Source of the DNA: CAWGCA01 sp963820955
GTDB lineage: Bacteria; Pseudomonadota; Gammaproteobacteria; Chromatiales; Chromatiaceae
Direction: 5' to 3'
DNA length: 64,000 nt
NCBI GenBank assembly: GCA_963820955.1
Contig: CAWGCA010000044.1
Coordinates: forward strand, 35,515 to 99,514
Part shown: one piece after another, positions 26,244 through 37,564 of the stretch
Layout: the number at the start of each line of letters is the position of its first letter
How positions within the stretch are numbered: the stretch's first letter is position 1
Translations under genes and position numbers: made by a program
The notes under the pieces: model-generated
What the model was told of the DNA's origin: nothing
The model's input: only the letters and a program-made list of their open reading frames with translations
The model's database searches: none

Positions 26244-26732
26244 TCAGTTAAGAAAATCCTCCCTGGATGCCCGACGCCACCGGCTGGTTGTGACTCGCCA
26301 CTGCCCCTCCTCTCGCCGCAATTCCAGGTCGAAACGCAACAGATCGGCGCGAACGGTCAGTAATTGCCCGGCCTCTGCAAGTGGCCGACCGGCCATGGCA
26401 ACATAGAGGGTCATGCGGGCATCGTCTGATGCCTCTAGTTCAATCTGATGGATCTGGATCAATAGATGAATAGATCTGTGGCGCAGCAGGTAAGCTGCAA
26501 CCAACTGCTCGAGGGCGCGGCGGGTCCGACCGGCCTCATCCCGGTAGTCTTCCGAGATCAGGGACCCGACCTCCGTCAGAGATCCTGCTTCAACCGCTGC
26601 CTCGCCCTGGGCCACCATTTGCCGGATCTGCTCCTCTGCCGATTTCGGGTCAGCGCAGCCCACCAGGCTGAGGAGCAGCCAGAAGCCTAAAATTCTAGCG
26701 CAGAGAGTTTTCGTCGGCCCGTAGCGGTTCAC
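26244..26732 (-). CDS. Putative lipoprotein
   Basis: A 162-aa protein with a lipoprotein signal (FWLLLSLVGCADPKS, lipobox LVGC). The mature part is a small alpha+beta domain of the type seen in NTF2/SnoaL-like periplasmic proteins (EEQIRQMVAQGEAAVEAGSLTEVGSLIS, then WRVTTSRWRR). The function is unknown. It lies between fliK and dapB on the same strand. Confidence 0.7.
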   Translation of the reverse strand: MNRYGPTKTLCARILGFWLLLSLVGCADPKSAEEQIRQMVAQGEAAVEAGSLTEVGSLISEDYRDEAGRTRRALEQLVAAYLLRHRSIHLLIQIHQIELEASDDARMTLYVAMAGRPLAEAGQLLTVRADLLRFDLELRREEGQWRVTTSRWRRASREDFLN

Positions 26733-26794
26733 GCCAGATATCCCCTCCTCGCCGCATCGGAATTTCCGGAGCGAATAGACACCGCGGCCCCGGG

Positions 26795-27601
<807 letters not shown>

Positions 27602-27705
27602 TCAACCCTTCTCACTTACGTCTAGTCTCAATTCGGCAATGGTTGGCATTCCCGCCTGGGCGCCCTTTCAACCGTTGAATCCCCTGTGTTTCCAGAAGCT
27701 CGGAA

Positions 27706-28851
27706 TCAAAAACCCATCCCCTCGAAAAACTTCTTCACGCCATCGAGCCAGGAGGATGAATTGGGGCTGTGTTTGCCACCCGTCCCCTCCATGGTGCGGT
27801 CGAACTGGCGCAACACCTCCTTCTGCTTGTCGGTCAGATGGACTGGCGTTTCCACCATCACGCGGCACAGCAGATCCCCTATCGGTCCACCACGCACCGG
27901 CTTGACCCCTTTGCCGCGCATGCGGAACAGTTTTCCGGATTGTGTGCCGGCAGGAATCTTGAGCTTTACCTTGCCCTGCAAGGTCGGCACTTCCAGTTCA
28001 CCGCCCAGCGCGGCTGTGACGAAGGGGATAGGCACCTCGCAGAACAAATGGCTGTCCTCGCGAGTGAAGAATTCGTGCTCCTTGACTGCCACCTGGACGT
28101 AGAGGTCCCCGGCCGGGCCGCCACTCTCCCCGGCCTCGCCCTCCCCCGCCAGCCGGATGCGATCGCCGCTGTCGACGCCGGCGGGTACTTTGACCGACAA
28201 GGTCTTGTGCTGCTGTACCCGGCCAACGCCGTGGCAGGCGGTGCAGGGATCCTCGATAACGCTGCCTTTGCCGCGACAGGTGGGGCAGGTCTGCTGCACG
28301 GAAAAGAACCCCTGCTGCATGCGCACCTGGCCATGCCCGGCACAGGTATCGCAAGTCTTGGGCTTGGTACCCTTTTTCGCCCCGCTCCCCTTGCACACAT
28401 TGCAGCGAACCTGAGTGGGGACACGGATCTTTACCGAGGTCCCGGCTACCGCATCCTCCAGTGAGAGTTCCAGATTGTAGCGCAGATCGGATCCTCGATG
28501 GACCTGTGATCCACCACCCCGGCCACCGCCAAAGATGTCGCCGAACACATCGCCGAATATATCGCTGAAATTGGCACCGCCACCGCCGAAGCCACCCGGC
28601 CCGCCGCCACCACCCATGGAGGAATCTACCCCGGCATGACCGAACTGGTCATACGCCGCCCGTTTTCGAGGATCGGAAAGCGCTTCGTAGGCCTCTTTGG
28701 CCTCCTTGAAGTTTTTCTCCGCGTCGCTGGAATCGCCGCTATTGCGATCCGGGTGGTATTTCATGGCCAGGCGACGATACGCCTTTTTCAGTTCCGCTTC
28801 GCTTGCGTTCTTGGCCACCCCCAGGACTTCGTAAAAATCGCGTTTCGACAT
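27706..28851 (-). CDS. dnaJ: Chaperone DnaJ (Hsp40)
   Basis: A 381-aa type I J-protein. It has a J-domain with YHPDRN (HPD), a Gly-rich linker ([17 protein letters not shown]), and four CxxCxGxG zinc-finger repeats ([42 protein letters not shown]). A C-terminal substrate-binding domain is present. It stimulates DnaK ATPase and delivers unfolded proteins. It lies 143 bases downstream of dnaK, with a strong hairpin between them. Confidence 0.98.
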   Translation of the reverse strand: MSKRDFYEVLGVAKNASEAELKKAYRRLAMKYHPDRNSGDSSDAEKNFKEAKEAYEALSDPRKRAAYDQFGHAGVDSSMGGGGGPGGFGGGGANFSDIFGDVFGDIFGGGRGGGSQVHRGSDLRYNLELSLEDAVAGTSVKIRVPTQVRCNVCKGSGAKKGTKPKTCDTCAGHGQVRMQQGFFSVQQTCPTCRGKGSVIEDPCTACHGVGRVQQHKTLSVKVPAGVDSGDRIRLAGEGEAGESGGPAGDLYVQVAVKEHEFFTREDSHLFCEVPIPFVTAALGGELEVPTLQGKVKLKIPAGTQSGKLFRMRGKGVKPVRGGPIGDLLCRVMVETPVHLTDKQKEVLRQFDRTMEGTGGKHSPNSSSWLDGVKKFFEGMGF

Positions 28852-28937
28852 CTTCGATATTCAGTACTTGTTGTCTGTTGGATATCCGTTCACGGCCCGC
28901 AGCAGCTTAGCTAAAACCGCCTTTCAGATACAGCGAC

Positions 28938-28965
28938 ACGTGCAGGCGCTGCTGCGCCCGCACGT
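28938..28965. other. Intercistronic hairpin between dnaK and dnaJ
   Basis: A near-perfect stem (ACGTGC / GCACGT extended by GGCGC / GCGCC with one bulge) closes a TGCT loop in the dnaK-dnaJ gap. No T-run follows, so it looks more like an mRNA-stabilising or processing hairpin than a terminator. It may set the DnaK:DnaJ ratio. Confidence 0.5.
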
Positions 28966-28994
28966 CATTCTTCGACCACCGAGCGGCAATCGGC

Positions 28995-30938
<1,944 letters not shown>

Positions 30939-31028
30939 TGTTCGGTTTCTCCAGTGAAAAGTCTCTGATTCTTTTACAATCCAGCTTGTTCGTTGAGATG
31001 GGGTGATACCCTTTGCATTTCAAGGCTG

Positions 31029-31613
31029 TCAGTGTGTTTTTCCGCCACCAACCTGGGAAACGATCACCAGGGCCGGACGCACCAGACGATCGTTCAGCGT
31101 GTACCCCTTCTGGACCACGACGACCACTGTATTCGGCGGCACATCATCTCTGGGCTGCACGGACATTGCCTGATGCAGCTCCGGGTCGAACGGTTGCCCC
31201 GCCGGATCGATCTGCTTTACATCGAATTTTTCCATCACATCGGAAAAGAGTTTGAGGGTAAGTTCCAGACCCTCCTGCAGCTTCGCCAGATCCGCTCCCT
31301 CTTCGCCAGCAGCGCCCAACCCCAGTTCCATGCTGTCTCGAACCGGAAGCAAATCGCCAACGAATCGCTCCAATGCAAACTTGTGGGCATTCGCCAGCTC
31401 CCGCTCGTGGCGCTTGCGCAGATTGTCCAATTCGGCCTGGGCACGCACCAGCTTGTCCCAGTTCTCATCCGCCTTGTTTCTGGCGTCCTCCAGCATCAGG
31501 CTCAGTTCTTCCGGGCTGCCCGCGGCGTCACCCCGTACCTCATTTTCGCCCGCCTGAGTCTCGCCCTCGTCAGTCGCGGTTTCGTTTGTCACCGCCTCCT
31601 GCTCTTTCTCCAT
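31029..31613 (-). CDS. grpE: Nucleotide exchange factor GrpE
   Basis: A 194-aa GrpE, the cochaperone that releases ADP from DnaK. It has the long N-terminal coiled coil (ARNKADENWDKLVRAQAELDNLRKRHERELANAHKF), the block LPVRDSMELGL, and the C-terminal beta wing with PDxHQAM as FDPELHQAMSVQ and VQKGYTLNDRLVRPALVIVS. It is preceded by a ~280-base gap that holds copy 2 of the MITE-like repeat and separates it from hrcA. Confidence 0.98.
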   Translation of the reverse strand: MEKEQEAVTNETATDEGETQAGENEVRGDAAGSPEELSLMLEDARNKADENWDKLVRAQAELDNLRKRHERELANAHKFALERFVGDLLPVRDSMELGLGAAGEEGADLAKLQEGLELTLKLFSDVMEKFDVKQIDPAGQPFDPELHQAMSVQPRDDVPPNTVVVVVQKGYTLNDRLVRPALVIVSQVGGGKTH

Positions 31614-31711
31614 TCTCTCAACACCCCTGGGTTTCAGAACTCAAAAACTTGGGACACCCGACAGGGCCTCCCTCCGCCCGGATCCAAATCCTGCCGGCGG
31701 GGCCAACATTA

Positions 31712-31861
31712 GGGCTCCTCGAAAAATTCGAAGCGCCTGCTTGGTGCAAGGATGCACCATTATTTTCTGCGCCTAAGCGCATGAAAATGAGCGCGATCGA
31801 AAATCTCACGTATCGATCGCCGTATCGAAAAATCCCATGGAAGGGATTTTTCGAAGTACCC
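31712..31861. mobile_element. MITE-like structured repeat, copy 2
   Basis: A 150-base non-coding element between hrcA and grpE. The ends are inverted repeats (GGGCTCCTCGAAAAATTC and the complement of GGATTTTTCGAAGTACCC, 14 of 18 matching). ATTA flanks both sides (31708-31711 and 31862-31865), consistent with a target duplication. Inside are hairpins GGTGCA-AGGA-TGCACC, TGCGC-CTAA-GCGCA, GCGATCG..CGATCGC and AAATCCC..GGGATTT, matching copy 1 at 20461-20612 in order. Bases in the paired arms differ between copies while pairing is kept. Confidence 0.78.
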
Positions 31862-31892
31862 ATTAGATAGACAGATTGTAAGTTGGGGATGG

Positions 31893-32948
31893 TTACCTTG
31901 GTTTCAAGGCGGCACCGAGCAGTTTCGCCGTTACGTCTACGATCGGGATCACCCGGTTGTAGGCCATGCGGGTCGGGCCGATTACACCCAGCACCCCGGC
32001 CACCCGGCCGTCCATCTCATAACGGGCCGTCACCAGACTGCAATGATCGAGGGAACCGTAGCCCGACTCCTTACCAATAAACAGCTGTATCCCATCCGCA
32101 CGCATGGACTCGTCCAGCAGATGGAGCAGTTCCTGCTTCTGGGTAAAGGAGTCGAACAGCTGGCGCAGACGATCCATCTGAGCCAATTCGTCGAAATCCA
32201 TCAGATTGGTCTGGCCCGCCAACACATAGTCCTCTTTCTCACTGGTGCTGTCGATCACCTGCTCAGCCATCTCCATGGCACGGATCATGATCTTATTCAT
32301 CCGGTTGCGTGCATCCTCCATCTCCGCGATCAGCTCCCGGTGCATTTCATCCAGGGCTCTGCCGGAATAGTGCTCCGTGAGAAAATTAGCCGCTTCCTTC
32401 AGTTCCGCCTCGGAGAAGGCCTTACGGGTGGTAATCACGCGATTGTGCACCTCGCCCTCGAGCGTCACCAGGATGGTCAGGATCCGCGTGCCGGAGAGGG
32501 GCAGGAATTCGATCTGGTGAAAAATGATCTTGTCATGCCGTGGGACCGTCACGACACCGGCCATATGGGTCAACCCCGACAGCAGTCGGGAGGCCGACTC
32601 GACCAGTGACTTGGCATCGGTTTCGCCCTTCAGTTCTCCGCGCAGTCGGGCCAACTCGTTCGATTCCAGCGGTTGCAGTGTCAACAGAGAATCGACAAAC
32701 ATGCGATAACCGGACGCCGTTGGTATCCGTCCCGACGAGGTGTGGGGAGACTCAACCAACCCCATCTCCTCCAAGTCCGCCATCACATTACGAATAGTCG
32801 CCGGACTCAGATCCAATCCGGAATCACGGGCCAGGGTACGAGAACCCACCGGTTCGCCCAGTCGAATGTAGCGCTCGACGAGAACCTTCAGAAAGTGTTG
32901 CGCCCTGTCCGGTACGGATACCTCACTGCGCGTCTTCCTGCCTGTCAC
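31893..32948 (-). CDS. hrcA: Heat-inducible transcription repressor HrcA
   Basis: A 351-aa repressor. The N-terminal winged helix is seen in RAQHFLKVLVERYIRLGEPVGSRTLARDSGLDLSPATIRNVMADLEEMGL, and the conserved C-terminus ends IGPTRMAYNRVIPIVDVTAKLL. HrcA binds the CIRCE element, needs GroEL for activity and shuts off heat-shock chaperone genes. A perfect CIRCE lies directly upstream (32989-33015). Start codon GTG. It is the first gene of the hrcA-grpE-dnaK-dnaJ cluster. Confidence 0.97.
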   Translation of the reverse strand: MTGRKTRSEVSVPDRAQHFLKVLVERYIRLGEPVGSRTLARDSGLDLSPATIRNVMADLEEMGLVESPHTSSGRIPTASGYRMFVDSLLTLQPLESNELARLRGELKGETDAKSLVESASRLLSGLTHMAGVVTVPRHDKIIFHQIEFLPLSGTRILTILVTLEGEVHNRVITTRKAFSEAELKEAANFLTEHYSGRALDEMHRELIAEMEDARNRMNKIMIRAMEMAEQVIDSTSEKEDYVLAGQTNLMDFDELAQMDRLRQLFDSFTQKQELLHLLDESMRADGIQLFIGKESGYGSLDHCSLVTARYEMDGRVAGVLGVIGPTRMAYNRVIPIVDVTAKLLGAALKPR

Positions 32949-32988
32949 CGTTTACCTCGATATACCGTCGCCGATCATGGAACCATTT

Positions 32989-33015
32989 TTAGCACTCTAA
33001 GTTTATGAGTGCTAA
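32989..33015 (-). promoter_or_regulatory. CIRCE operator (HrcA-binding site)
   Basis: TTAGCACTC, a nine-base spacer, then GAGTGCTAA: a perfect match to the CIRCE consensus. It lies 41 bases upstream of hrcA and directly after the sigma70-type promoter at 33024-33052, so bound HrcA would block that promoter (autoregulation of the chaperone cluster). Confidence 0.97.
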
Positions 33016-33023
33016 ACGATAGG

Positions 33024-33052
33024 ATTATCGATTTGGGATCGAGGAGTGTCAA
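33024..33052 (-). promoter_or_regulatory. Sigma70-type promoter of hrcA operon
   Basis: On the minus strand: TTGACA (33052-33047), a 17-base spacer, GATAAT (33029-33024). The predicted start falls at the outer edge of the CIRCE element. The match to consensus is very strong. Confidence 0.85.
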
Positions 33053-33184
33053 GACATGCCGATTTCTCGTCATCCCCTCCCGTGCAGGGACCTCACGCTG
33101 TGGTTGGCTGCCCCGGAGAGGCATGATAACTTTCATCCTATCGTGGAAACATACCCGTATCTTCCAAGGAACCCCGGATAGGCC

Positions 33185-34066
33185 ATGCCCCTGCTGTTTA
33201 CTACCGTCGGCCTGATCGGAAAACAGGATGATCCGGCGCCCATGCAGACCCTAGTCAAACTCAGCCGCTTCCTGTTGAAGCGGGGACATAGGGTGTTGCT
33301 GGAGGAGGCCACCGATCAGCCACCGTCAAACCATGGTCTGGAAACCATCTCGCTGGATGAGATCGGTCGCCGCTGTGATCTTGCCATCATCGTGGGCGGG
33401 GACGGCACGCTGCTGCATGCCGCCCGGGGGCTGGCGAGCCGCCATGTGCCCCTGCTCGGGGTCAACCTCGGCCGACTGGGGTTTCTCACCGATGTCTCCC
33501 CCGACAGCATGCTCCCGACCCTGGAGCAGATCCTCTCAGGCCACTACAGCGAAGAACGGCGATGCCTGCTCCAGGCCGAGATCAACGGCTGCCGTTGCAC
33601 CGCCCTCAATGACGTGGTTATCCACAAGTGGAATATCGCCCGCATGATCGAGTTCGAGACCTTCGTCGACGGCTCATCCATCGATGTCCAGCGCTCGGAC
33701 GGGCTGATCATCTCTACCCCCACCGGCTCGACGGCTTACGCCCTGTCCGGCGGCGGCCCCCTGTTGCATCCGACACTGAATGCCACGGTGCTGGTTCCGA
33801 TCTGCCCACATACACTCAGCAACCGCCCCATCGTGGTCAGCGGGGACAGCGTCATCAAAATTCAGGTATCGGGCCACACCGAGCTTGACCACGTCCGTGT
33901 CACCTGTGACGGCCAGACCTGCATCCCGGTCACCCAGCAAACCATTCGGATCAGCAAGTATGCCCATCCAGTCCACCTGATTCATCCCAAAGGCCACGAA
34001 CACTTCGATATTCTGCGCGCCAAACTGGGCTGGGGCGAGCACCCGCTTAAACCCGACCCAGCCTGA
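33185..34066 (+). CDS. nadK: NAD kinase
   Basis: A 293-aa enzyme that phosphorylates NAD to NADP. It has the conserved GGDGTLLHAARGL, the LGRLGFLTDVSPD block, NDVVIHKW, STPTGSTAYALSGGGPLLHP and PICPHTLSNRPIVV, all diagnostic of the NadK family. It is divergent from hrcA across a gap that also holds the hrcA promoter. It is followed by recN after five bases, so the pair is an operon, as in other gammaproteobacteria. Confidence 0.97.
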   Translation: MPLLFTTVGLIGKQDDPAPMQTLVKLSRFLLKRGHRVLLEEATDQPPSNHGLETISLDEIGRRCDLAIIVGGDGTLLHAARGLASRHVPLLGVNLGRLGFLTDVSPDSMLPTLEQILSGHYSEERRCLLQAEINGCRCTALNDVVIHKWNIARMIEFETFVDGSSIDVQRSDGLIISTPTGSTAYALSGGGPLLHPTLNATVLVPICPHTLSNRPIVVSGDSVIKIQVSGHTELDHVRVTCDGQTCIPVTQQTIRISKYAHPVHLIHPKGHEHFDILRAKLGWGEHPLKPDPA

Positions 34067-34071
34067 GCCCC

Positions 34072-35745
34072 ATGCTGAACCAAATTCACGTCAAGGATCT
34101 GGCTATCGTCACCGCTCTGGAAGTGGAGTTTCACCCCGGCATGACGGCACTGACCGGGGAGACCGGTGCCGGAAAATCGATTCTGATCGACGCCCTGGGG
34201 CTGGTGTTGGGTGACCGGGCCGACAACGGTTTGATACGCAATGACAGCGCCCGTGCCGAAATCACCGCGATTTTCCGGCCGGAGCCTCGATCCCAGGCCA
34301 GGCGATGGCTGGAACAGCACTCCCTGGATAGCAGCGACGAATGCATCCTGCGCCGGGTTTTGATGCGGGAGGGCCCCTCGCGCGCATTCATTAATGGTTC
34401 GCCGGTGCCGGTGAAGTCTCTGCAGACGTTGGGGGAACTCCTGGTCGACATCCACGGCCAGCATGCCCATCAGTCCCTGCTGCGCCGGGACCAGCAACGG
34501 ATTCTGCTGGACGAATACGGCGGACACGCTAAGCAGTGTACCGGTGTCGCCACGCTTTACCACCAGTGGAACGAGGCGGCGCAGCGGTTCAAAGAGCTGG
34601 AAACGGCTGCCCGAGACAGGTCGGAACGGTTGGAACTGCTGCGCTATCAAATCGACGAGCTGACCCGACTCGGACTGGCACAAGGCGAACTGGAAGAGCT
34701 TGACCGGAACCAGCGCAGACTCGGCAGCGCCGGCCAGCTGCGACAGCAGTGCGCTGAGCTGCTCTCCACCCTCTACGAAGAGGAAGATGCGGTCGAGACC
34801 CGGCTGGCCCGGGCCAGCCATCAGCTCGATCAGCTACTGGTGCTGGAGCCCCGACTTGCGGACTGCCGTGAAATGGTGGAAGGGGCCGCGATCCAGCTCC
34901 AGGAGGCGATCTCTATCCTGCGCCAGTATGCCCAAGAGATAGAATTGAACCCCCAGCAGCTGGAGCAGATCGAACAGAGACTGGCGGAGATCCATGAGCT
35001 GGCGAGAAAATATCGCTGTCGACCGGAAGAACTCGAAGAACGCCTCGGTACCCTGGACAGCGAACGGGAGGCACTGGAGAAAGCGGACATTCAGCTCAAC
35101 GAACTGGAACAGCTAACCGCCCGCCTCGAAGGCGAATACCTGAAACAGGCGGCGCAGTTGAGCCGCTGCCGGCAACAGGCGGCTGAGAAACTGCAGCGGG
35201 AGGTCTCTGAGGGGATTCAGACCCTCGGCATGCCCCACGGACAGATGCTGATTCAGCTGGAGACCCTGCCCCCGGATAGAGCCTCGGCCACTGGTCTCGA
35301 CCGTATTGAGTTCCTGGTCAGCGCCAATCCGGGCCTGGCGCCCCAGCCACTGGCCAAGGTTGCCTCCGGTGGTGAGCTTTCCCGCATCAGTCTTGCCATC
35401 CAGGTCGCCACCATCCGTTGCGCCCAGGTTCCGACGCTCATATTCGACGAAGTGGATGTGGGCATCGGCGGCGGGGTAGCAGAGATCGTGGGCCGCCTGC
35501 TGCACCGACTGGGCGAGGAGCGACAGGTCCTGTGTGTGACCCACCTGGCGCAGGTCGCGGCCCAGGGCTCGCATCATCTGCGGATCGTCAAAGATACCGA
35601 TGGGGAAACCGTCGTCACCAGTATTGTTGCACTGGACGGGGAGAGCCGGGTGGAGGAAATCGCCCGAATGCTGGGGGGAATGGATATCACCTCAAATACC
35701 CTGGCCCACGCACGGGAGATGACGCTCCTCTCACAGGGAGGCTAA
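34072..35745 (+). CDS. recN: DNA repair protein RecN
   Basis: A 557-aa SMC-like ATPase for double-strand break repair. It has Walker A in LTGETGAGKSILIDALGLVLGDRAD, the insert RRVLMREGPSRAFINGSPV, and a central coiled coil (about 155-380). The C-terminal signature KVASGGELSRISLAIQV and the Walker B LIFDEVDVGIGGGVAEIVG are followed by QVLCVTHLAQVAA. It overlaps the convergent fur gene by four bases. It is usually LexA-controlled; a LexA box was not recognised, probably because transcription starts before nadK. Confidence 0.98.
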   Translation: MLNQIHVKDLAIVTALEVEFHPGMTALTGETGAGKSILIDALGLVLGDRADNGLIRNDSARAEITAIFRPEPRSQARRWLEQHSLDSSDECILRRVLMREGPSRAFINGSPVPVKSLQTLGELLVDIHGQHAHQSLLRRDQQRILLDEYGGHAKQCTGVATLYHQWNEAAQRFKELETAARDRSERLELLRYQIDELTRLGLAQGELEELDRNQRRLGSAGQLRQQCAELLSTLYEEEDAVETRLARASHQLDQLLVLEPRLADCREMVEGAAIQLQEAISILRQYAQEIELNPQQLEQIEQRLAEIHELARKYRCRPEELEERLGTLDSEREALEKADIQLNELEQLTARLEGEYLKQAAQLSRCRQQAAEKLQREVSEGIQTLGMPHGQMLIQLETLPPDRASATGLDRIEFLVSANPGLAPQPLAKVASGGELSRISLAIQVATIRCAQVPTLIFDEVDVGIGGGVAEIVGRLLHRLGEERQVLCVTHLAQVAAQGSHHLRIVKDTDGETVVTSIVALDGESRVEEIARMLGGMDITSNTLAHAREMTLLSQGG

Positions 35746-36170
35746 GTCTTGTCCCGATTGGGGCAGTCCGGGTCCTTGCAGCGACCGTAAATCGTCAGGC
35801 TGTGATCGCCAATCTCGAATCCCTTTTCCTGCGCAATCTTGCTCTGCTGCCGTTCTATGGTTTCATCGATAAACTCTTCCACCCGGCCACAGAAAATGCA
35901 GATGATATGGTCATGATGCTGACCGCGATTCAGTTCGAAGACCGAATACCCATCTTCAAAGTGATGCCGCTCGACCAGCCCCGCCGTCTCGAACTGGGTC
36001 AACACCCGATAAACAGTCGCCAACCCGATTTCATCGCCCGCCTCCAGCAACATCCGGTAGACATCCTCGGCACTGACATGGCGTTCACCGCTCTTTTCCA
36101 GCAGTTCGAGTATCTTAAGACGGGGTACTGTTACCTTCAGTCCGGCCTTCCTGATGTCCTGATCTGCCAA
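35742..36170 (-). CDS. fur: Ferric uptake regulator
   Basis: A 142-aa Fur. The N-terminal winged helix is seen in LKVTVPRLKILELLEKSGERHVSAEDVYRMLLEAGDEIGLATVYRVLTQFETAGLVERHHFEDG. The C-terminal metal-binding dimer region has NRGQHHDHIICIFCGRVEEFID and the CKDPDCPNR zinc site. It uses Fe2+ to repress iron-acquisition genes. It is divergent from bamE, an arrangement seen in other gammaproteobacteria, and overlaps the end of recN by four bases. Confidence 0.97.
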   Translation of the reverse strand: MADQDIRKAGLKVTVPRLKILELLEKSGERHVSAEDVYRMLLEAGDEIGLATVYRVLTQFETAGLVERHHFEDGYSVFELNRGQHHDHIICIFCGRVEEFIDETIERQQSKIAQEKGFEIGDHSLTIYGRCKDPDCPNRDKT

Positions 36171-36256
36171 GGTTACACTTGCCTCCGGGTGTTTTCAGAA
36201 TGTGAATCAGGTATTATTCGGGCCAACTAGGAACCTGGGTCAACCTGAAAAATCGA

Positions 36257-36751
36257 ATGCAAAAGCTTCTCATTTCTTGGGTATTGGGCGCAAGTCTGCT
36301 TCTGTCCGGCTGTTCCAGCGGCAAGGATCCTTATGCCCCTAACCGCAGCATTCTGGACAGACTGCCCCTCGTATACCGGCCTGATATTCAACAGGGCAAC
36401 GTCCTCGACCAGGAGGTAATCAACCGGCTGCAACCGGATCTGGCCAAAAGCCAGGCAAACTACCTGATGGGCACCCCCTTACTGGTGGATGTTTTTCACC
36501 GGAACCGCTGGGACTATATCTACAGCATCAGGCAGGGAAACCAGCCTCGGGAACAGCAGCGGATCAGTCTGTTTTTCGAGGATGACCGGTTGGTTCGCAT
36601 CGAGGGGGACCTGCGGCCTCAACCCTCTGCGGAAATCACGCTACCGAGTGTCGGTGAGGTATTTACGGTGACCGATTACAAGGAACGACAGAAGGGCTTT
36701 TTCACCCGCCTATTCGAAAAGATCTTTGTCATACCCGGTCCGGAGAAGTAA
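36257..36751 (+). CDS. bamE: Outer-membrane assembly lipoprotein BamE
   Basis: A 164-aa lipoprotein of the BAM complex that inserts beta-barrel proteins into the outer membrane. It has the lipobox signal LGASLLLSGCSSG and the BamE core YRPDIQQGNVLDQEVINRLQPDL, then LMGTPLLVDVFHRNRWDYIYSI, the SmpA/OmlA signature. The tail after about residue 125 is basic and longer than in E. coli BamE (113 aa). Confidence 0.93.
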   Translation: MQKLLISWVLGASLLLSGCSSGKDPYAPNRSILDRLPLVYRPDIQQGNVLDQEVINRLQPDLAKSQANYLMGTPLLVDVFHRNRWDYIYSIRQGNQPREQQRISLFFEDDRLVRIEGDLRPQPSAEITLPSVGEVFTVTDYKERQKGFFTRLFEKIFVIPGPEK

Positions 36752-36798
36752 TCGCGGGACCCGCGTACTGAAGCAGGACCAGAGATGACCGCGCCGGG

Positions 36799-37134
36799 CT
36801 ATTGCTTGACCGCGTTTTCCGATGGCTCCCTGCCGCCCCCCTTTTTCATCTGTTTTCCTTCGGCCGCCCGTTTCTTGCGTGCCTCCTTGGGGTCAGCAAT
36901 GAGCGGACGATAGATTTCCACCCGGTCACCGGGCTTTAGCTCGGCATCCTGTTTCGCCATTTTGCCGAAGATACCGACCCGGGCCGAAACTATATCGATC
37001 TCGGGAAACCGCTCCAGAATTCCCGAACGCTCGACTGCCTGTAACAGGGTGGTCCCTGGACTCACCTGCAGTGACAGGATCAGTTGGTCGTCCGGCGTTG
37101 CATAGGCCACCTCGACCTCGAAATCCTCAGCCAT
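36799..37134 (-). CDS. rnfH: RnfH-family ubiquitin-like protein
   Basis: A 111-aa beta-grasp protein (UPF0125/RnfH, RatB in E. coli). It has the family start EVEVAYATPDDQLILSLQVSPGTTL and the blocks ILERFPEIDIVSARVGIFGKM and LKPGDRVEIYRPLIADPKEARKKRA. The ATG at 37134 is chosen because the frame upstream of it only mirrors the end of ratA. It overlaps ratA by eight bases, the conserved ratA-rnfH pair. The molecular role is not established. Confidence 0.92.
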   Translation of the reverse strand: MAEDFEVEVAYATPDDQLILSLQVSPGTTLLQAVERSGILERFPEIDIVSARVGIFGKMAKQDAELKPGDRVEIYRPLIADPKEARKKRAAEGKQMKKGGGREPSENAVKQ

Positions 37135-37564
37135 CTCGATACACCTCGTCCGACCGTTTGCAGAAGGCATCCACCAAAGTATTGGCGATCTGACTAAATA
37201 CTTTACCAAACGCCACATTGATTAATTTACCGGAAAATTCAAACTCCAGCTCCAGCTCGACCTTGCAGGCATCGTCGCGCAACGGGGTGAAGCGCCAACT
37301 GCCGTTAAGATTTCGAAACGGCCCATCGCGCAAACGGATATCCATACGCTCCGAGGGATGCAGCTGGTTACAGGTGGAGAAAGTCTGGTGTATCCCCACC
37401 CTTGCCACCTCCAGCTCGGCACAGACTTCCGTTTCGCTGCTGGACAGCAACCGGGTGGATCGGCACCAGGGCAGGAAATCAGGGTAGGACTCCACGTCGC
37501 TGACCAGCTCGAACATCTGATGTGCCGAATGGCCGACCAAGGCGCTTTTTTTTACCACCGGCAA
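37127..37564 (-). CDS. ratA: RatA/Coq10-like START-domain protein
   Basis: A 145-aa SRPBCC-fold protein of the RatA family (YfjG), close to Coq10. The conserved N-terminus is VKKSALVGHSAHQMFELVSDVESYPDFLPWC, followed by FSTCNQLHPSERMDIRLRDGPF. In E. coli RatA was reported to hinder 70S ribosome association; Coq10 homologues bind ubiquinone. Which role applies here is open. It precedes rnfH, and both lie beside smpB as in other gammaproteobacteria. Confidence 0.92.
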   Translation of the reverse strand: MPVVKKSALVGHSAHQMFELVSDVESYPDFLPWCRSTRLLSSSETEVCAELEVARVGIHQTFSTCNQLHPSERMDIRLRDGPFRNLNGSWRFTPLRDDACKVELELEFEFSGKLINVAFGKVFSQIANTLVDAFCKRSDEVYRDG

